A stretch of 64,000 nt of DNA from Cuscuta epithymum (taxonomy: Eukaryota > Streptophyta > Magnoliopsida > Solanales > Convolvulaceae). The notes below the pieces were generated by a model. It was not told the DNA's origin. It did not search any database and saw only the letters and a program-made list of their open reading frames with translations. The stretch lies in the NCBI GenBank assembly GCA_945859915.1, contig CAMAPF010000265.1, positions 247,804-311,803 of the forward strand, in the 5' to 3' direction. The position numbers and the translations under genes were made by a program. Position 1 is the first letter of the stretch; the number at the start of each line of letters is the position of its first letter. Positions 24,391 to 34,973 of the stretch are shown piece by piece.

Positions 24391-25170
24391 GGATGGCGGT
24401 AAGGGTGGGGGGTAGTGGGTAGGGTTGGGGTAAGGTAGGGGTAGTGGGATAGGATGGCGATAGGGTGGGCCCGGAATCTGGGTGGGGCCGAGGTAGGAGA
24501 AGGGTAGGGTGGGGGTAGGATGGTGGTCGATCGAATGGCGGAAGGGTGGGGGTAGGATGGAGGTACGAGGGTGGGGGTAGGATGGCGGTAAGGGTTGGGG
24601 TAGTGGGAAGGGTTGGGGTTGGGGTTGGGGTAAGGTATAGTAGGGTAGTGGGATAGGGTGGGCCTGGGATCTGGGTGGGGCCGGGGTAGGGGAAGGGTAA
24701 GGTGGGGGGTAGGATGGTGGTCAGAAGGCGGAAGGGTGGGGCCGAGGTAGGGCATGTGGTAAGGGGTAATATACGGGTGAGGGTAGGGTAGGGTGGGTCG
24801 GGGTGGTGTCGAGGTGGTAGGGGGGTGGCGGTAGGGTAGGGTGGATCGGGGTGGGGCCGAGGTAGGGGAAGGGTAGGGTGGGGGTAGGATGGTGGTCGGA
24901 TGGCGGAAGGGTGGGGGTTGGATGGCGGTGGGGTGGGGCCGAGGTAGGGGCATGTGGTAAGTGGTAAGGGGTAATATACGGGTGGGGTAGGGTAGGGTGG
25001 GTCGGGGTGGGGTCGAGGTGGTAGGGGGGTGGCGGTAGGGTAGGGTGGATCAGGGTGGGCCGGGGTGGGGTAGGGTCATTATAGGAAAAAATGGGTATGC
25101 GGGATTGGGGTTGGGTGGGTAAGGTAGGGTAGGGTAGGGTAGGGGTAAGGGGTAAGGTACGAGGATGGAG
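24391..25170. repeat. G-rich minisatellite, right block
   Basis: About 780 bases of irregular GGGTAGGGTGGG, GGATGGCGG and GGGGCCGAGGTAGG units. A longer higher-order repeat of roughly 200 bases appears, since the phrase around GCATGTGGTAAG and GGGTAATATACGGGTG occurs near 24750 and again near 24950. The proline-rich minus frame here is a translation of the repeat, not a gene. Confidence 0.85.
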
Positions 25171-25494
25171 GTACCGGAATGGAATCTTGACATCGGAGCG
25201 GGACCGGACCCACCACTAGGTGTAAGTATGCAAATTCATTGCAGCGGCACTGTAGCATCTGCGTTTTCCAAATTTGGAAAACTAGTAAAAGTCACTTCTC
25301 CAAATCATTAAGGAAAAGAGAAACATGTCTCATTTTTTCCGTTTTGGAAAACGATTTGGTAAACGCGTTTTTCTTTTTTCCTTTCTCCAGTTTTCCAGGA
25401 ATTTCTTTGGTAAACACGTTTCCTGTTTTCTGTTTTGTTGTTTTCCAATTTTCTGGAAAACTGGAAAATATCTCTGTTAGTAAACAGGCCCTAA

Positions 25495-26486
25495 ACGTGG
25501 GAGAAAAGTATCACTTCTTTGGAGAATATGGGTTTGACTCAGTTAAAATTGAAAATACTTCTTTTAAATTTGCACTGAAAAATAGAGATTTGGTGCTGTT
25601 TCAAATTAAAAGATCAGTTCTGCATAAAATTCACATCAAACTTGATCTGGTACATCAAATCATCAGATTCATCTCCCAGCTCACGAAGAATGCTAAGCAA
25701 AATTTTAAGGAAAAAAAGAGATTTGGGGACATTACAATTTCCATGGAAATTACCAGATCGGGCTACTATATCAAAATGGCGAAATATATGGGGAGCTTCA
25801 TTCAGATACCTATGGGATCCCATAATTCGAGCCTATTTAAATTCCTTAATATTTTTTCTAATTTTGTAGGACACACAAAGACAGTGCAGGACGACTCAAT
25901 ATCTCTTCAACACAGGAGTGTATTAAAAACCGAGGACCCCACATCCATATCAAAACTCATTTTTAATTCTCAAATTCAGGCGGCAGATACTGAAAATAAC
26001 CATGTCTTCTCTTCCGGGAAAAAACCTCAGTTGCCATTGATCCAGGCTTACTCTGATGCCTCTGACGATTTTGATCATTCAGATGACTCATTCTTTACAG
26101 ATGACTTCTTGGGACATGCAACCGAGAGTGATCGCCGTCCACCTATTTCCTACCCGGAAGAAATTAGAAAATCCAAGTTCAATACCGCGATTTGTCGCAA
26201 AGCTAATTTCATAACCACAGAAAATTGTCTGCCGACCGACAACTTAAACACGCAGCTAAAGATCTACAGGAAATCTCAAAAGAACAAGCGGCGTCACAGC
26301 ATGACAACTAGGTCCCAATCCCAAGATTTCCCATGGGATTAGTTTTTTTTTCTTTTCTTTCTTTTTGTACTGCTTTTCCCTTGATTTAGTACTTTTATTT
26401 TTCTTTTCATGTACTTTTAGTTTATTTCTTCCCTTCTCGCATTGTACCCTTATTTTATATCAATAAAATCTTCTTAAAAAAAATAT
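25495..26486 (+). mobile_element. Retroposon with 16-bp target duplication and A-rich tail
   Basis: The insert is flanked by identical 16-mers AGTAAACAGGCCCTAA (25479-25494 and 26487-26502), which are part of the MITE's terminal repeat. The 3' end has a CAATAAAATC polyadenylation signal (26461) followed by an A-rich tail. These are marks of target-primed reverse transcription. The insert is about 990 bases and holds one frame without RT, so it is either a 5'-truncated non-autonomous LINE or a retrocopied gene. Confidence 0.85.
25497..26342 (+). CDS. Unnamed ORF carried by the retroposon
   Basis: An open frame of about 281 codons runs from the insertion junction to a TAG at 26340. It is open further upstream only by chance, into the MITE. 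The middle (about 25740-25870) reads SGYYIKMAKYMGSFIQIPMG and then FLNIFSNFVG, a compact mixed alpha/beta-looking segment. The C-terminal part has an acidic patch (DASDDFDHSDDSFFTDDF) and a basic end (KSQKNKRRHSMTTRSQSQ). A diverged relative lies at 36721-37390, so this is a repeated family. I do not recognise the domain. No start codon is certain, since the 5' end may be truncated. Confidence 0.6.
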   Translation: MGEKYHFFGEYGFDSVKIENTSFKFALKNRDLVLFQIKRSVLHKIHIKLDLVHQIIRFISQLTKNAKQNFKEKKRFGDITISMEITRSGYYIKMAKYMGSFIQIPMGSHNSSLFKFLNIFSNFVGHTKTVQDDSISLQHRSVLKTEDPTSISKLIFNSQIQAADTENNHVFSSGKKPQLPLIQAYSDASDDFDHSDDSFFTDDFLGHATESDRRPPISYPEEIRKSKFNTAICRKANFITTENCLPTDNLNTQLKIYRKSQKNKRRHSMTTRSQSQDFPWD

Positions 26487-26502
26487 AGTAAACAGGCCCT
26501 AA

Positions 26503-27080
26503 GTGATTCATCTTTTACTTCTACATATTACGATTCTAAAAATTAATTTGATAAAAGACATTATCAAAATCACTCTACATAATTGCACTACTTTAGGAAC
26601 CTCATTTTCCCGCTCATTGCCTAGGCCTTTCTTCCGCTCCATTCCGCCTAATTCATTTAGGCCTAATTAGGTCATTTAAATTTCCGCCTAATTAATTTCC
26701 GCCTAATTCGTTTTCGACATTTCAGTCCAGCCTTATGCCCGTCCAGCCTCATCTTCGACATTTCACCTCTCTCCCCCAAATCGTCCCAGCTGGGTTGTCT
26801 CAGAAAAAATAAAAGCTAGGACTCGGAGTTATTTTGGCTTCTCTTGGGAAGATCGGTGCCGCCACGCCCTTGCAATCAGATCCAACGGCATGTTCACTAT
26901 CGGCCTGTCCCCTGCAATGAGATCCATCGGCGTGTTCACTAATCACCATCGGCGTGTTCATTTTAATTAATTAACACCTCAAAATTTTATATCTCAAAAT
27001 CTGATTTTGAGGCAACATTTGGTATTGATGGGTTGCTCATAGGTATAGAACTTTTGAATCGTAAAACCTGTAACTTTTGG
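26503..27080. other. Unassigned; short imperfect duplication
   Basis: No coding frame is recognised. Near 26869 and 26911 the phrase TGCAATCAGATCCAACGGC and its variant recur with GTGTTCACT, and CATCGGCGTGTTCA recurs again at about 26948. The CT-rich, TCCGCCTAATT-containing stretch at 26600-26770 resembles a leader or promoter but has no partner gene. Confidence 0.35.
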
Positions 27081-27743
27081 TAGGGCTGGGACTTTGGAAC
27101 CAAAAACCGGAGAACCGAACCGGACCGAACCGTTATGACCCGGTTCGGTTCGGTTCCAACATTTATTAGTTATTTGTTAACGGTTCGGTTCCTATTTTTT
27201 ATTAACGGTTCGGTTCTCGGTTCCTGAAAAAAATATGTACCAAGAACCGTTAAGGAACCGTTATATATAATAATTAAAATTATATACATATTCTTAGGAG
27301 TATATATATTTTAATGCATATCTACTTACTTATTTTTATATTACATTCATTGTTTTAGTTTTGTTATTTAACTATTTAAAACTATTATTCAATTCAACCG
27401 GTTCTCTTAGACTTCTTAGGCCTCTCATTAGGTCCAAACTCCAGCGGGTCGGAACTCGAAAGGTCCAAACTATTTAAAATTATTAGTTCTCCTTAACTGG
27501 TTCAACATATTTGTATTGTAATTTCCAACGTTGAATGTATTTTTGCCAAAAATTTAGTTGTAATTTGTAAGAATTTTTTCAAAAACTAGGAACCGTTAAA
27601 TGACAAGAACCGAACCGTTAAGAACGGTTCGGTTCCTTATCGGTTCTATAAAATAATTTATAAGAACCGAACCGTTAGTAAAATTTCATATTTTCAAACG
27701 GTTCCACATATTTTGCCTAGGAACCGAACCGGTCCCAGGCCTA
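27081..27743. mobile_element. hAT MITE of the CCGGTTCGGTTCC family (663 bp)
   Basis: The ends are TAGGGCTGGGAC and, inverted, TAGGCCTGGGACC. They are followed inward by GGTTCGGTTCC and GGAACCGAACC strings. Identical 8-mers ACTTTTGG flank it (27073-27080 and 27744-27751), the duplication size of hAT transposases. No transposase frame is present, so it depends on an autonomous relative. The element at 42920-45511 is the same family. Confidence 0.9.
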
Positions 27744-29871
27744 ACTTTTGGTTCTGTAAAATTTCAAATTTGATTTATTTGTATTAGCCTTTTTAAACTG
27801 CATGTTTGTTTTAGTCTCTTTTACATTATCTAAGTACAAGGCCTTTTGATTGGCTAATTGTTTAACATAGACTAAAATCAAGGTTTGTTTTAATAGTCAG
27901 TAAATTGAGATTTTTTTTAATAGTTTTTTTTCTTTTGTCATTAAAACAATTGATGTACCTGATATATATTTCACATACAGTTTTGAACAGATTATATAGA
28001 ACTGTAATGGGGGTTTGGTACTTTGTTCTCCATTTAGATCTGCTAATTTTTCATCTAGCATGAAAACAACTATTTCATTTATAGTTAGTTCCATATTAGC
28101 ATAGTAATTCTTAAAAACAAGAGGTATTTAAAGGTTATAATCCGCAAAAAATAGTTTTTTTGTGTAGTTGTGTCTGTTTAATACCCAGTATTTTCTATAA
28201 TTGTATTATATTCTTGAAATCAAAGTTGTGTTTTGATACAGCAATTGGATAGAGAAGTTTTAGATTCCCCACCAATAGCCCATTGAAGTCAATCTGTCAT
28301 AGTTTAATTCACTTTTCCCCCCTGTGTGGTTTTCATATTTGCTCCCTTTTTATTGTCTTTGCACCCTACTTCAGGTAAATAAAGACTAATAGACTAATAG
28401 GTCATGAAGCCAATGATGGCCTGTCATTACTTCAGGGTTATTAAGTTACCCCTTTTTGAAGTGATATTTGATGGCATGTAAACCTAAATATAAACTAAGA
28501 TGATCTGTATGGTTTTGATATGGTTGCTTGAGATAAGTGCGTACTTGGGGACTAAAATATGTCCAAATTGAATAGTTTATGTCTTAATCATAAATGTGTC
28601 TAATTCCTTAAGGCCAAAGACTTATTCTAAAACTTTTGAGGATCAAATTGTGTAATCTCATACTCCGTATTAGGGTTATCACCTCATGATATAGTTATAT
28701 GCCTAGATGTCCCAACATTGAGTAATTTTTTCTAGACTAGAATTCTAAAGTAGGTTATTTTTATTTGATCTACTTTCAAACAAAGATACTGTATTTGTAG
28801 ATTAGAATTCACTAATTGTGATTTCTCTAATCTGGTGGTGCTATGTGTCTTTCTAAAACCAGGGGGAAGGGCACTCTGTTTTTTGATCTTCTTCTCGAAG
28901 GTCATTAGGTTTGTAATGAGGCATGCATGTTTCAATCGTGTTTAATGACTCTTCCATTGCTTATTTTTTGATGGGTTTGATCATAATACTCTCTGATCAT
29001 GAATATTCATGCGTCTCTGTATTCTTAGGAGTGGGATCATATTATAATACATATTTTTTTCAAGACTTTCATTTTTTTAAAATCATTTTCGGAAGAGTTT
29101 AAGTTTGATAGTTTTGTTTGGTTTGGAGTGTTCTTTGTGACAATAACAGTAACATATGGATGAATTTTGTGGTTGGTTTGTTTTGGTCATTTTGAGGGTT
29201 TAACTTTGTTCAGTTCTCACATCCCTATTATGCATCCCTATTTTGCTATGTTAAGGGTACTCTTTCAAGAGTCTTTGAGTGTAATCTTCATATGCAACCA
29301 TCCTCAAAATCAGTTAAAGGCTTAACTGCTGTCATTGACCCCAAATTAATTACTGAAATTAAAACTTCTGCTATGAGTTGTTATAGTACCCATTTCTTTA
29401 TTTATGCTACCCGTTTCTTTACCAGGTAGCATGTCATATTTCTTGGCTCAATCCTGTAAAATTTGCTTATTTCTTTCAAAAAATAATTGTGGAATTTTTG
29501 AATTAATGTTGAAAAATACTTCGTATGACTTAATATGACTGAAAACAAACTATCTCCTTCAATAAATAATTTTATAGAAATTCTTAAAAATTAGGGACCG
29601 TACTCACAGCAGTTTGAAATGCATATTGCTGGAAAGTATTCTCTCAGGAGTGCTTCCTTTTGTACCATCGGACACACACGCACATGAGATATTCAACTTA
29701 GAAGCTTTAAGATATACGTAATACTTTCTATTTAATTAGTTTCCCTTATTTAATTAGTATTCATCTGACATTGCAGATAGTTTCTCCAAAGATAAGAAAG
29801 ATGATGAGTCCCCACGACCCCACATTCATCATTAAAGTTGAAGATGGTAAAGTTGAAGATGGCAATATGGA
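27744..29871. other. Unassigned, AT-rich
   Basis: No frame with known motifs was found. One TACTCCGTA nonamer occurs at 28662. Short islands such as 29600-29690 could be decayed exons, but I cannot name them. Confidence 0.5.
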
Positions 29872-30113
29872 ATCAAAAATGCTATAGTCAACCCATTAGT
29901 ACCCCACTTTGTACCCCATATAAAAGACTCCCCATTTTTACCATTTGTTACCCCCTCCAAACATCTCTCTTCCCACATCCCCATTTCTTTCTCTTGGCCG
30001 CCCCTTTCTATTCTCCCACCCCCAATTCCCATCATTATCCCCTCTTTCCATTTTAAGAGCTCTATAATCTCCATTTTTGAAGTTCTCAAGACCTCCCCAT
30101 TTAGTTGTCTCTA

Positions 30114-30119
30114 AGGTAA
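30114..30119 (+). promoter_or_regulatory. Candidate 5' splice site in the left arm
   Basis: The sequence TCTCTAAG followed by GTAACC lies about 190 bases downstream of the TATA-like motif of the left arm. Together with the acceptor at 31331-31335 it would remove the 85-bp array as an intron. Inference only. Confidence 0.3.
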
Positions 30120-30679
30120 CCATCCCTTCTCAAATAATGAGGTACTATACACACTCTATTTCCAATTTTTCTTCATGTGCATTTTTATTTTTTATTTTCT
30201 CCTTTTTTCGATTTTATGCATATTATGTATGATATAACATTGAATAATTGATTAGTTTGTTTCATTGTAATGATTTTGAGGTGTTAATTAATTAAAATTT
30301 TAATGTAATTTCTCTAGTTCATTTTATGCCCATAACATGTTTGTAGAAATTACTCAATGATTTTTTTGTTGAAAGTCAAGACTTCTTTTCCACTTTTTTG
30401 TACCTCAGTGTTTAAAGAGGATATTTATGGATTTCCAATTCAATATGATATAGTAATTTTTTATTGAATGTTATATGTGATTATTTTAAATTTGTATAGG
30501 TTAGTAATTGGGTTTTAGATGTTTGTTAAGCTATTCTTACATGTTTGTATTTCGTTTGAGTCATCAGGAATGACTTCATAAATGTGTGGTGCATGTAGTT
30601 GTTTTGTACTTGTCATTGATCTAGTTTGAGTTATCATTATGTATTGTTTGTGATAATGGCTTGGTAGTTTAAAATTTAT

Positions 30680-31235
30680 TTGTAGTTGTCTGTGATGTGA
30701 AATTAGTTGTCTGACAAGCCATTTGAGTTGTCTGTCACTTCATTTTGAACTGTTGAAACTAGGTTTGTAGTTGTCTATCATGTGAAATTAGTTGTCTGGC
30801 AAGCCATTTGAGTTTTCTGTCACTTCATTTTGAATTGTTGAAACTAGGTTTGTAGTTGTTTGTCATGTGAAATTAGTTGTTTGGCAAGCCATTTGAGCTG
30901 TCTGTCACTTCTTTTTGAATTGTTGAAACTAGGTTTGTAATTGTCTGTCATGTGAAATTAGTTGTCTGGCAAGCCATTAGATTTGTCTGTCACTTCATTT
31001 TGAACGGTTGAAACTAGGTTTGTGGTTGTCTGTTATGTGAAATTAGTTGTATGGCAAGCCATTTGAGTTGTCTGTCACTTCATTTTGAAATGTTGAAACT
31101 AGGTTTGTAGTTGTCTGTCATGTGAAATTAGTTGTCTGGCAAGCCATTTGAGTTGTCTGTCACCTCATTTTGAACTGTTGAAACTAGGTTTGTAGTTGTC
31201 TGTCATGTGAAATTAGTTGTATGGCAAGCCTTCTG
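30680..31235. repeat. 85-bp tandem array, left arm (about 6.5 copies)
   Basis: The marker GAAACTAGGT falls at 30755, 30840, 30925, 31010, 31095 and 31180, an exact 85-bp period. Units differ by a few substitutions. Within each unit the phrase TTGTCTGTCA occurs twice. The array is noncoding. Confidence 0.95.
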
Positions 31236-31335
31236 GGTTGTCTGTTGGGTATTCAATTCAACCTTTATTACAATACATAAATTGTCTGTATAAGTGTCGT
31301 AAATATCTGTCTTGGTTATACTTGTCTGTCTACAG

Positions 31336-31489
31336 GTTCGAAGAATGTGGAGCGATGGTTGCATCCTTTGCAGAGCACCTGTTAATGGGAAAGCCCTTGG
31401 TTCCAGAGTGTGAGTATGCAAACATGTGGAACAAGAGATGTCAATACGCTGTTCGTTTGTGGCGATTGAAGAGGGTGGAAGAAGCATAG
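31336..31489 (+). CDS. Ulp1-like protease C-terminal exon (fragment)
   Basis: A CTACAG acceptor at 31330-31335 precedes a frame reading FEECGAMVASFAEHLLMGKP and ending KRVEEA before TAG at 31487-31489. The ECGAMVASFAEHL stretch resembles the catalytic-cysteine segment of C48 (Ulp1/SENP) cysteine proteases, usually D-C-G followed by a hydrophobic helix. Here Glu replaces the usual Asp before Cys. Mutator-like and CACTA elements in plants often carry Ulp1-type genes. The His and Asp of the catalytic triad are not present, so this is only the last exon. The family assignment rests on one short motif. Confidence 0.5.
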
Positions 31490-32408
31490 GAATTCCTTAG
31501 AAATGTGGGAATGTTTTTATGGGTTGTTTAATGTTTGTGTGACCAGACAACTTTATTTGTTTGTGTAAGTAGAACAAATGTCTGTATTCGCATGCAAGTA
31601 TTTCACAAATGTATTATAATGTACGTTTGATGAGTTGAGTAAGTGTTAATGTAGTTTTTATATAAATGTGAGTGCTTTTGTTTGGAAACATTGATGTATT
31701 TGGCTGAATATAAAGATAATTGTTTGTCTGTAGAGACGAAATGATAATTATGTGCTGAAGGGAATATGTATACTTTTCTGAAATAACAGATGAAGAGAAG
31801 TGCGCACAAGTCATGCCTCAAATGAAATTCATGATTGGACCGTATTAATGCACTGTGTCTATGATAAGGGGTTGGATTTGAACCTTCGGTTATTGTGAAT
31901 CAGGAGTGTGTGTAGTTTGGAATGAACAATTACTTGTGGTCTTGAAAATTATGTGTTTGTGTTATGGTATATTTCTTCTGCAACTAGACAACTTAAATGC
32001 TAGATAGACAAAATGTATACCTAAAAAGACTATATGCACACACGTACAGACAACTATGTCATACACAGCCAGATAAATTGCATACGTAGATAGACACTAC
32101 ATAATTAAATAAAAACATATGTAAAAGTTCACAACATAACAAAAAAGGCTTCATTTATACTTGACAACCTAACATAACCCAATGTACAACATTGCACAAC
32201 TACATATCCGCATTTACTTGAATGTCACATTTGTAAGGTTTGCAACATATTCAAAAACGAAAAAAATCTCATCCAATTATTGAACATTGTACAACATTAA
32301 CATTAACGGTTGTACAATATTCCACACATTTTGTAGACAGACATCCATAATGTTTGCAACTGCATTAAACAACCCATAAAAACATTTGCACATTTCTAAG
32401 GAATTCAT

Positions 32409-32560
32409 ATGCTTCTTCCACCCTCTTCAATCGCCACAAACGAACAGCGTATTAACATCTCTTGTTCCACATGTTTGCATATTCACACTCTGGAACCAAG
32501 AGCTTTCCCATTAACAGGTGCTCTGCAAAGGTGCTCCTGTAGACAGACAAGTATAACCAA
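32409..32560 (-). pseudogene. Right-arm copy of the Ulp1-like exon, cysteine segment deleted
   Basis: The minus strand repeats the exon of 31336-31489 with most positions conserved (FAEHLLMGK, VPECEYANMWNKRC). About 30 bases after the acceptor, coding ECGAMVAS in the left arm, are missing, so the proposed catalytic cysteine is lost in this arm. The reading also loses the final codons through a shift near 32445. Confidence 0.55.
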
Positions 32561-32635
32561 GACAGATATTTATGACACTTATACAGACAATTTATGTATT
32601 GTAATAAAGGTTGAATTGAATACCCTACAGACAAC

Positions 32636-33197
32636 TCAGAAGGCTTGCCAGACAACTAATTTCACATGACAGACAACTACAAACCTAGTTTCAACAGTTC
32701 AAAATGAAGTGACAGACAACTCAAATGGCTTGTCAAACAACTAATTTCACATGACAGACAACTACAAACCTAGTTTCAACATTTCAAAATGAAGTGACAG
32801 ACAACTCAGAAGGCTTGCCATACAACTAATTTCACATGACAGACAACTACAAACCTAGTTTCAACCATTCAAAATGAAGTGACAGACAATTCAAATGGCT
32901 TGCCAGACAACTAATTTCACATGAAAGACAACTACAAACCTAGTTTCAACAGTTCAAAATGAAGTGACAGACAACTAAAATGGCTTGCCAGACAACTAAT
33001 TTCACATGCTAGACAACTACAAACCTAGTTTCAACAGTTCAAAATGAAGTGACAGACAACTCAAATGGCTTGCCAGACAACTAATTTCACATGACAGACA
33101 ACTACAAACCTAGATTCAACCATTCAAAATGAAGTGACAGACGACTCAAATGGCTTGCCAGACAACTAATTTCACATGACAGACAACTACAAACAAA
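32636..33197. repeat. 85-bp tandem array, right arm (inverted)
   Basis: This is the reverse complement of the left-arm array, with about 6.5 units marked by ACCTAGTTTCAAC. Copy number is the same in both arms, which suggests that the arms were duplicated or converted after the array formed. Confidence 0.95.
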
Positions 33198-33933
33198 TTT
33201 TAAACTACCAAGCCATTACCAACTACTAAGAGAAATCAACCATATATGCACTTCAAGTAATACACCAGACAACAATATGCACAATTTAAAGTTGAAAACT
33301 GAACTAGTAAAGCAAAATCCAAAATTCTTACAACATAAGAGGACATAAACAAAAAATTGATATAAGCATTTCAACAAACATGTTATGGCCATATTAATAA
33401 CATAGAATAGTTGGACTAAATTTTAAGAATAAACATCACAAATCCATCACAATAACACAACATATTAAACAATTCAACATTACAAGATATATAGTATTAC
33501 ACATTAAATAAAAAATGAAGAAAGATGAAAAAGGGGAGAAAAGAGGAATACTGAGAAGGAAATGTGCAGAGTGGTAGCTCAACTCCATTGAAGAGGGTTG
33601 CAAATGGCGTTCAAGGATGACCTCCTTTCACCCCAGCACTATAGCTCTCTCTTTGAAACGAAAATAAGCAAAAGAGGGGAGGGCGAGACGAGAGGTGGTG
33701 TTGGCCGGTGTTGGCCGGTGTTGTCCCGGGATGCTCGGATTCGGGTGGTTCAAAGTCGCAAGGGAGTAAGCCGGAAGTAGGGGCTGGTTGGGTTGGACTG
33801 TTGGAGTTTAGGAAGGAAAGAAGAGTTGGGGGTAAAAATTTGAGATGGGGAACGGAGTGAGGTAAAAATGAGGGATGATTTATATATGGGGTATAAATGA
33901 GGTAGTAATTGAGGTACCCATAGCAATTTTGAT

Positions 33934-34612
33934 ATGAAATTGATAGCAAAATTGTATGTGGAGTTTATGCCACACGAAGCTGAAGACCCTCAGGAGCAAA
34001 CCCTTTGAATATTTACATGCTGATTCATAATTTCTTATCCTAAAATATTTTTTGTACAATTATTTTTTGTGGTGATATTACTTTTACTTTTCTACTTTTT
34101 CTTTTAAGTTTGAATAATTTACCTTCATTGAACTATTTTATTTTTCATTTTCATTAGCGTTGGGAATATGATAGATTAAGTAAAATGACTCACTAAACTG
34201 TCAGTGATTCTTTGTTATGAAGCAATCCTCCGTCCATGCAATTTTCGACATGATTTCCATCATGGGTTATTTGGAAATGTTGTTATTGTTTTGTTTTTGT
34301 TGAATTTGTTAACTGAATACAAATATACAAATACTTGATAATATGAGCTTTTTTTTGCCATGAATCCCATGATTGACAATATTGGCAATTAGATGTTTTT
34401 TCAAAAACTAACTCGGTAAAATAGGTCAATAACAGGTTAAATAGCTGGATTGGTGGGATTTTTAAAGTAAGTGTATTTATATAATACTATTTTAGTATAT
34501 GAATTTAGTTGATGTACTAGAAATAATAGAAAAATCTATGTAGTCCTTTCCCTTAATTATGCCACTTATATAGTTGGATAAATGGGATAACACTAATAGT
34601 AAAATCTAATAG
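33934..34612. other. Unassigned, AT-rich
   Basis: No gene-like frame. A short peptide-like stretch near 33970-34003 (CCACACGAAGCTGAAG onward) could be a decayed exon end, but this is not supported further. Confidence 0.45.
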
Positions 34613-34973
34613 GGAAAATGGAAACTAATAATCCAACTTTTTAGCAGTCTTCTTACAATAGTTCCACCTTTTCGTTATTCAAGAATAATCCAACCTTTGC
34701 ACCACATCTTCATTCGTTGGTCCCTGACCTATTAATGATCTGCAATTCCAAGTTATTTTCTTATCTTTGCAAACTATTATCTTTGTGAAAGTTGAGATTT
34801 ATGGTATAATGGTTTGCAAAGATAAGAAAATAACTTGGAATAGCAGGTCATCAACCGATCAGGGACCCGTGAATGAAGATGGGGTGCAAAGGTTGGATTA
34901 TTCATGAATAACGAAAATGTAGGAATATTGTAAGAAGACCGCCTAAAAATTGAATTATTAGTTTCCATTTTCC
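34613..34973. mobile_element. Foldback MITE (361 bp)
   Basis: The whole element is an imperfect palindrome. The ends GGAAAATGGAAACTAATAAT and, inverted, GGAAAATGGAAACTAATAAT match, and the arms stay complementary to the centre near 34790 (CTTATCTTTGCAAAC against GTTTGCAAAGATAAG). TAATAG flanks both sides (34607-34612 and 34974-34979), a possible short target duplication. The superfamily is undetermined. Confidence 0.8.

Larger units (their letters stand above)
21031..25218. mobile_element. hAT-like TIR element with expanded G-rich core
   Basis: The ends TAGTGGTGG (21031) and CCACCACTA (25218) form an inverted repeat that extends outward as CACC/GGTG. GC-rich CCGGGCCGG strings lie inside both ends (21040-21470 and 25190-25210). 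I could not find a direct target duplication, so the superfamily is a guess from the TAG...CTA ends and GC-rich borders. The core is a G-rich minisatellite interrupted by a solo LTR. Confidence 0.55.
20870..26499. mobile_element. Harbinger/Tourist-like MITE holding a nest of insertions
   Basis: The left end GGGCTTGTTTACTAACAGAG and the right end CTGTTAGTAAACAGGCCC form a 29-bp inverted repeat with one mismatch. GGGCCTGTTT-type starts are typical of Tourist elements. Flanking trinucleotides are TTA on the left and TAA on the right. The MITE's own sequence is about 20870-21030 plus 25219-25494, rich in TTTTCC and GGAAAA. Everything between is later insertion: a hAT-like element, a solo LTR inside it, and a retroposon placed within the right terminal repeat. 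Confidence 0.75.
29872..33933. mobile_element. Large inverted-arm (Mutator-like) element, about 4.1 kb
   Basis: Two arms, about 29872-31533 and 32363-33933, are reverse complements over nearly their whole length. The outer ends are ATCAAAAATGCTAT and, inverted, ATCAAAATTGCTAT. Each arm runs inward from a TATA-like motif (CCCCATATAAAAG near 29911; CCCCATATATAAATC on the minus strand near 33880), through a leader, an 85-bp tandem array, and an exon resembling a Ulp1 C-terminus. The spacer is about 830 bases. Long arms that carry promoters suit Mutator-like elements, but I could not identify a 9-bp duplication, and no transposase is present. If transcribed through, the RNA would fold into a very long hairpin. 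Confidence 0.7.

Noticed and set aside
24351..24953. A 200-codon proline-rich minus-strand frame
   Set aside because: It translates the G-rich minisatellite; composition and periodicity explain it and it crosses the solo LTR border.
30680..33197. Regularly spaced repeats that could suggest a CRISPR array
   Set aside because: The units are contiguous 85-bp tandem repeats without unique spacers, in a plant genome and mirrored in two transposon arms.
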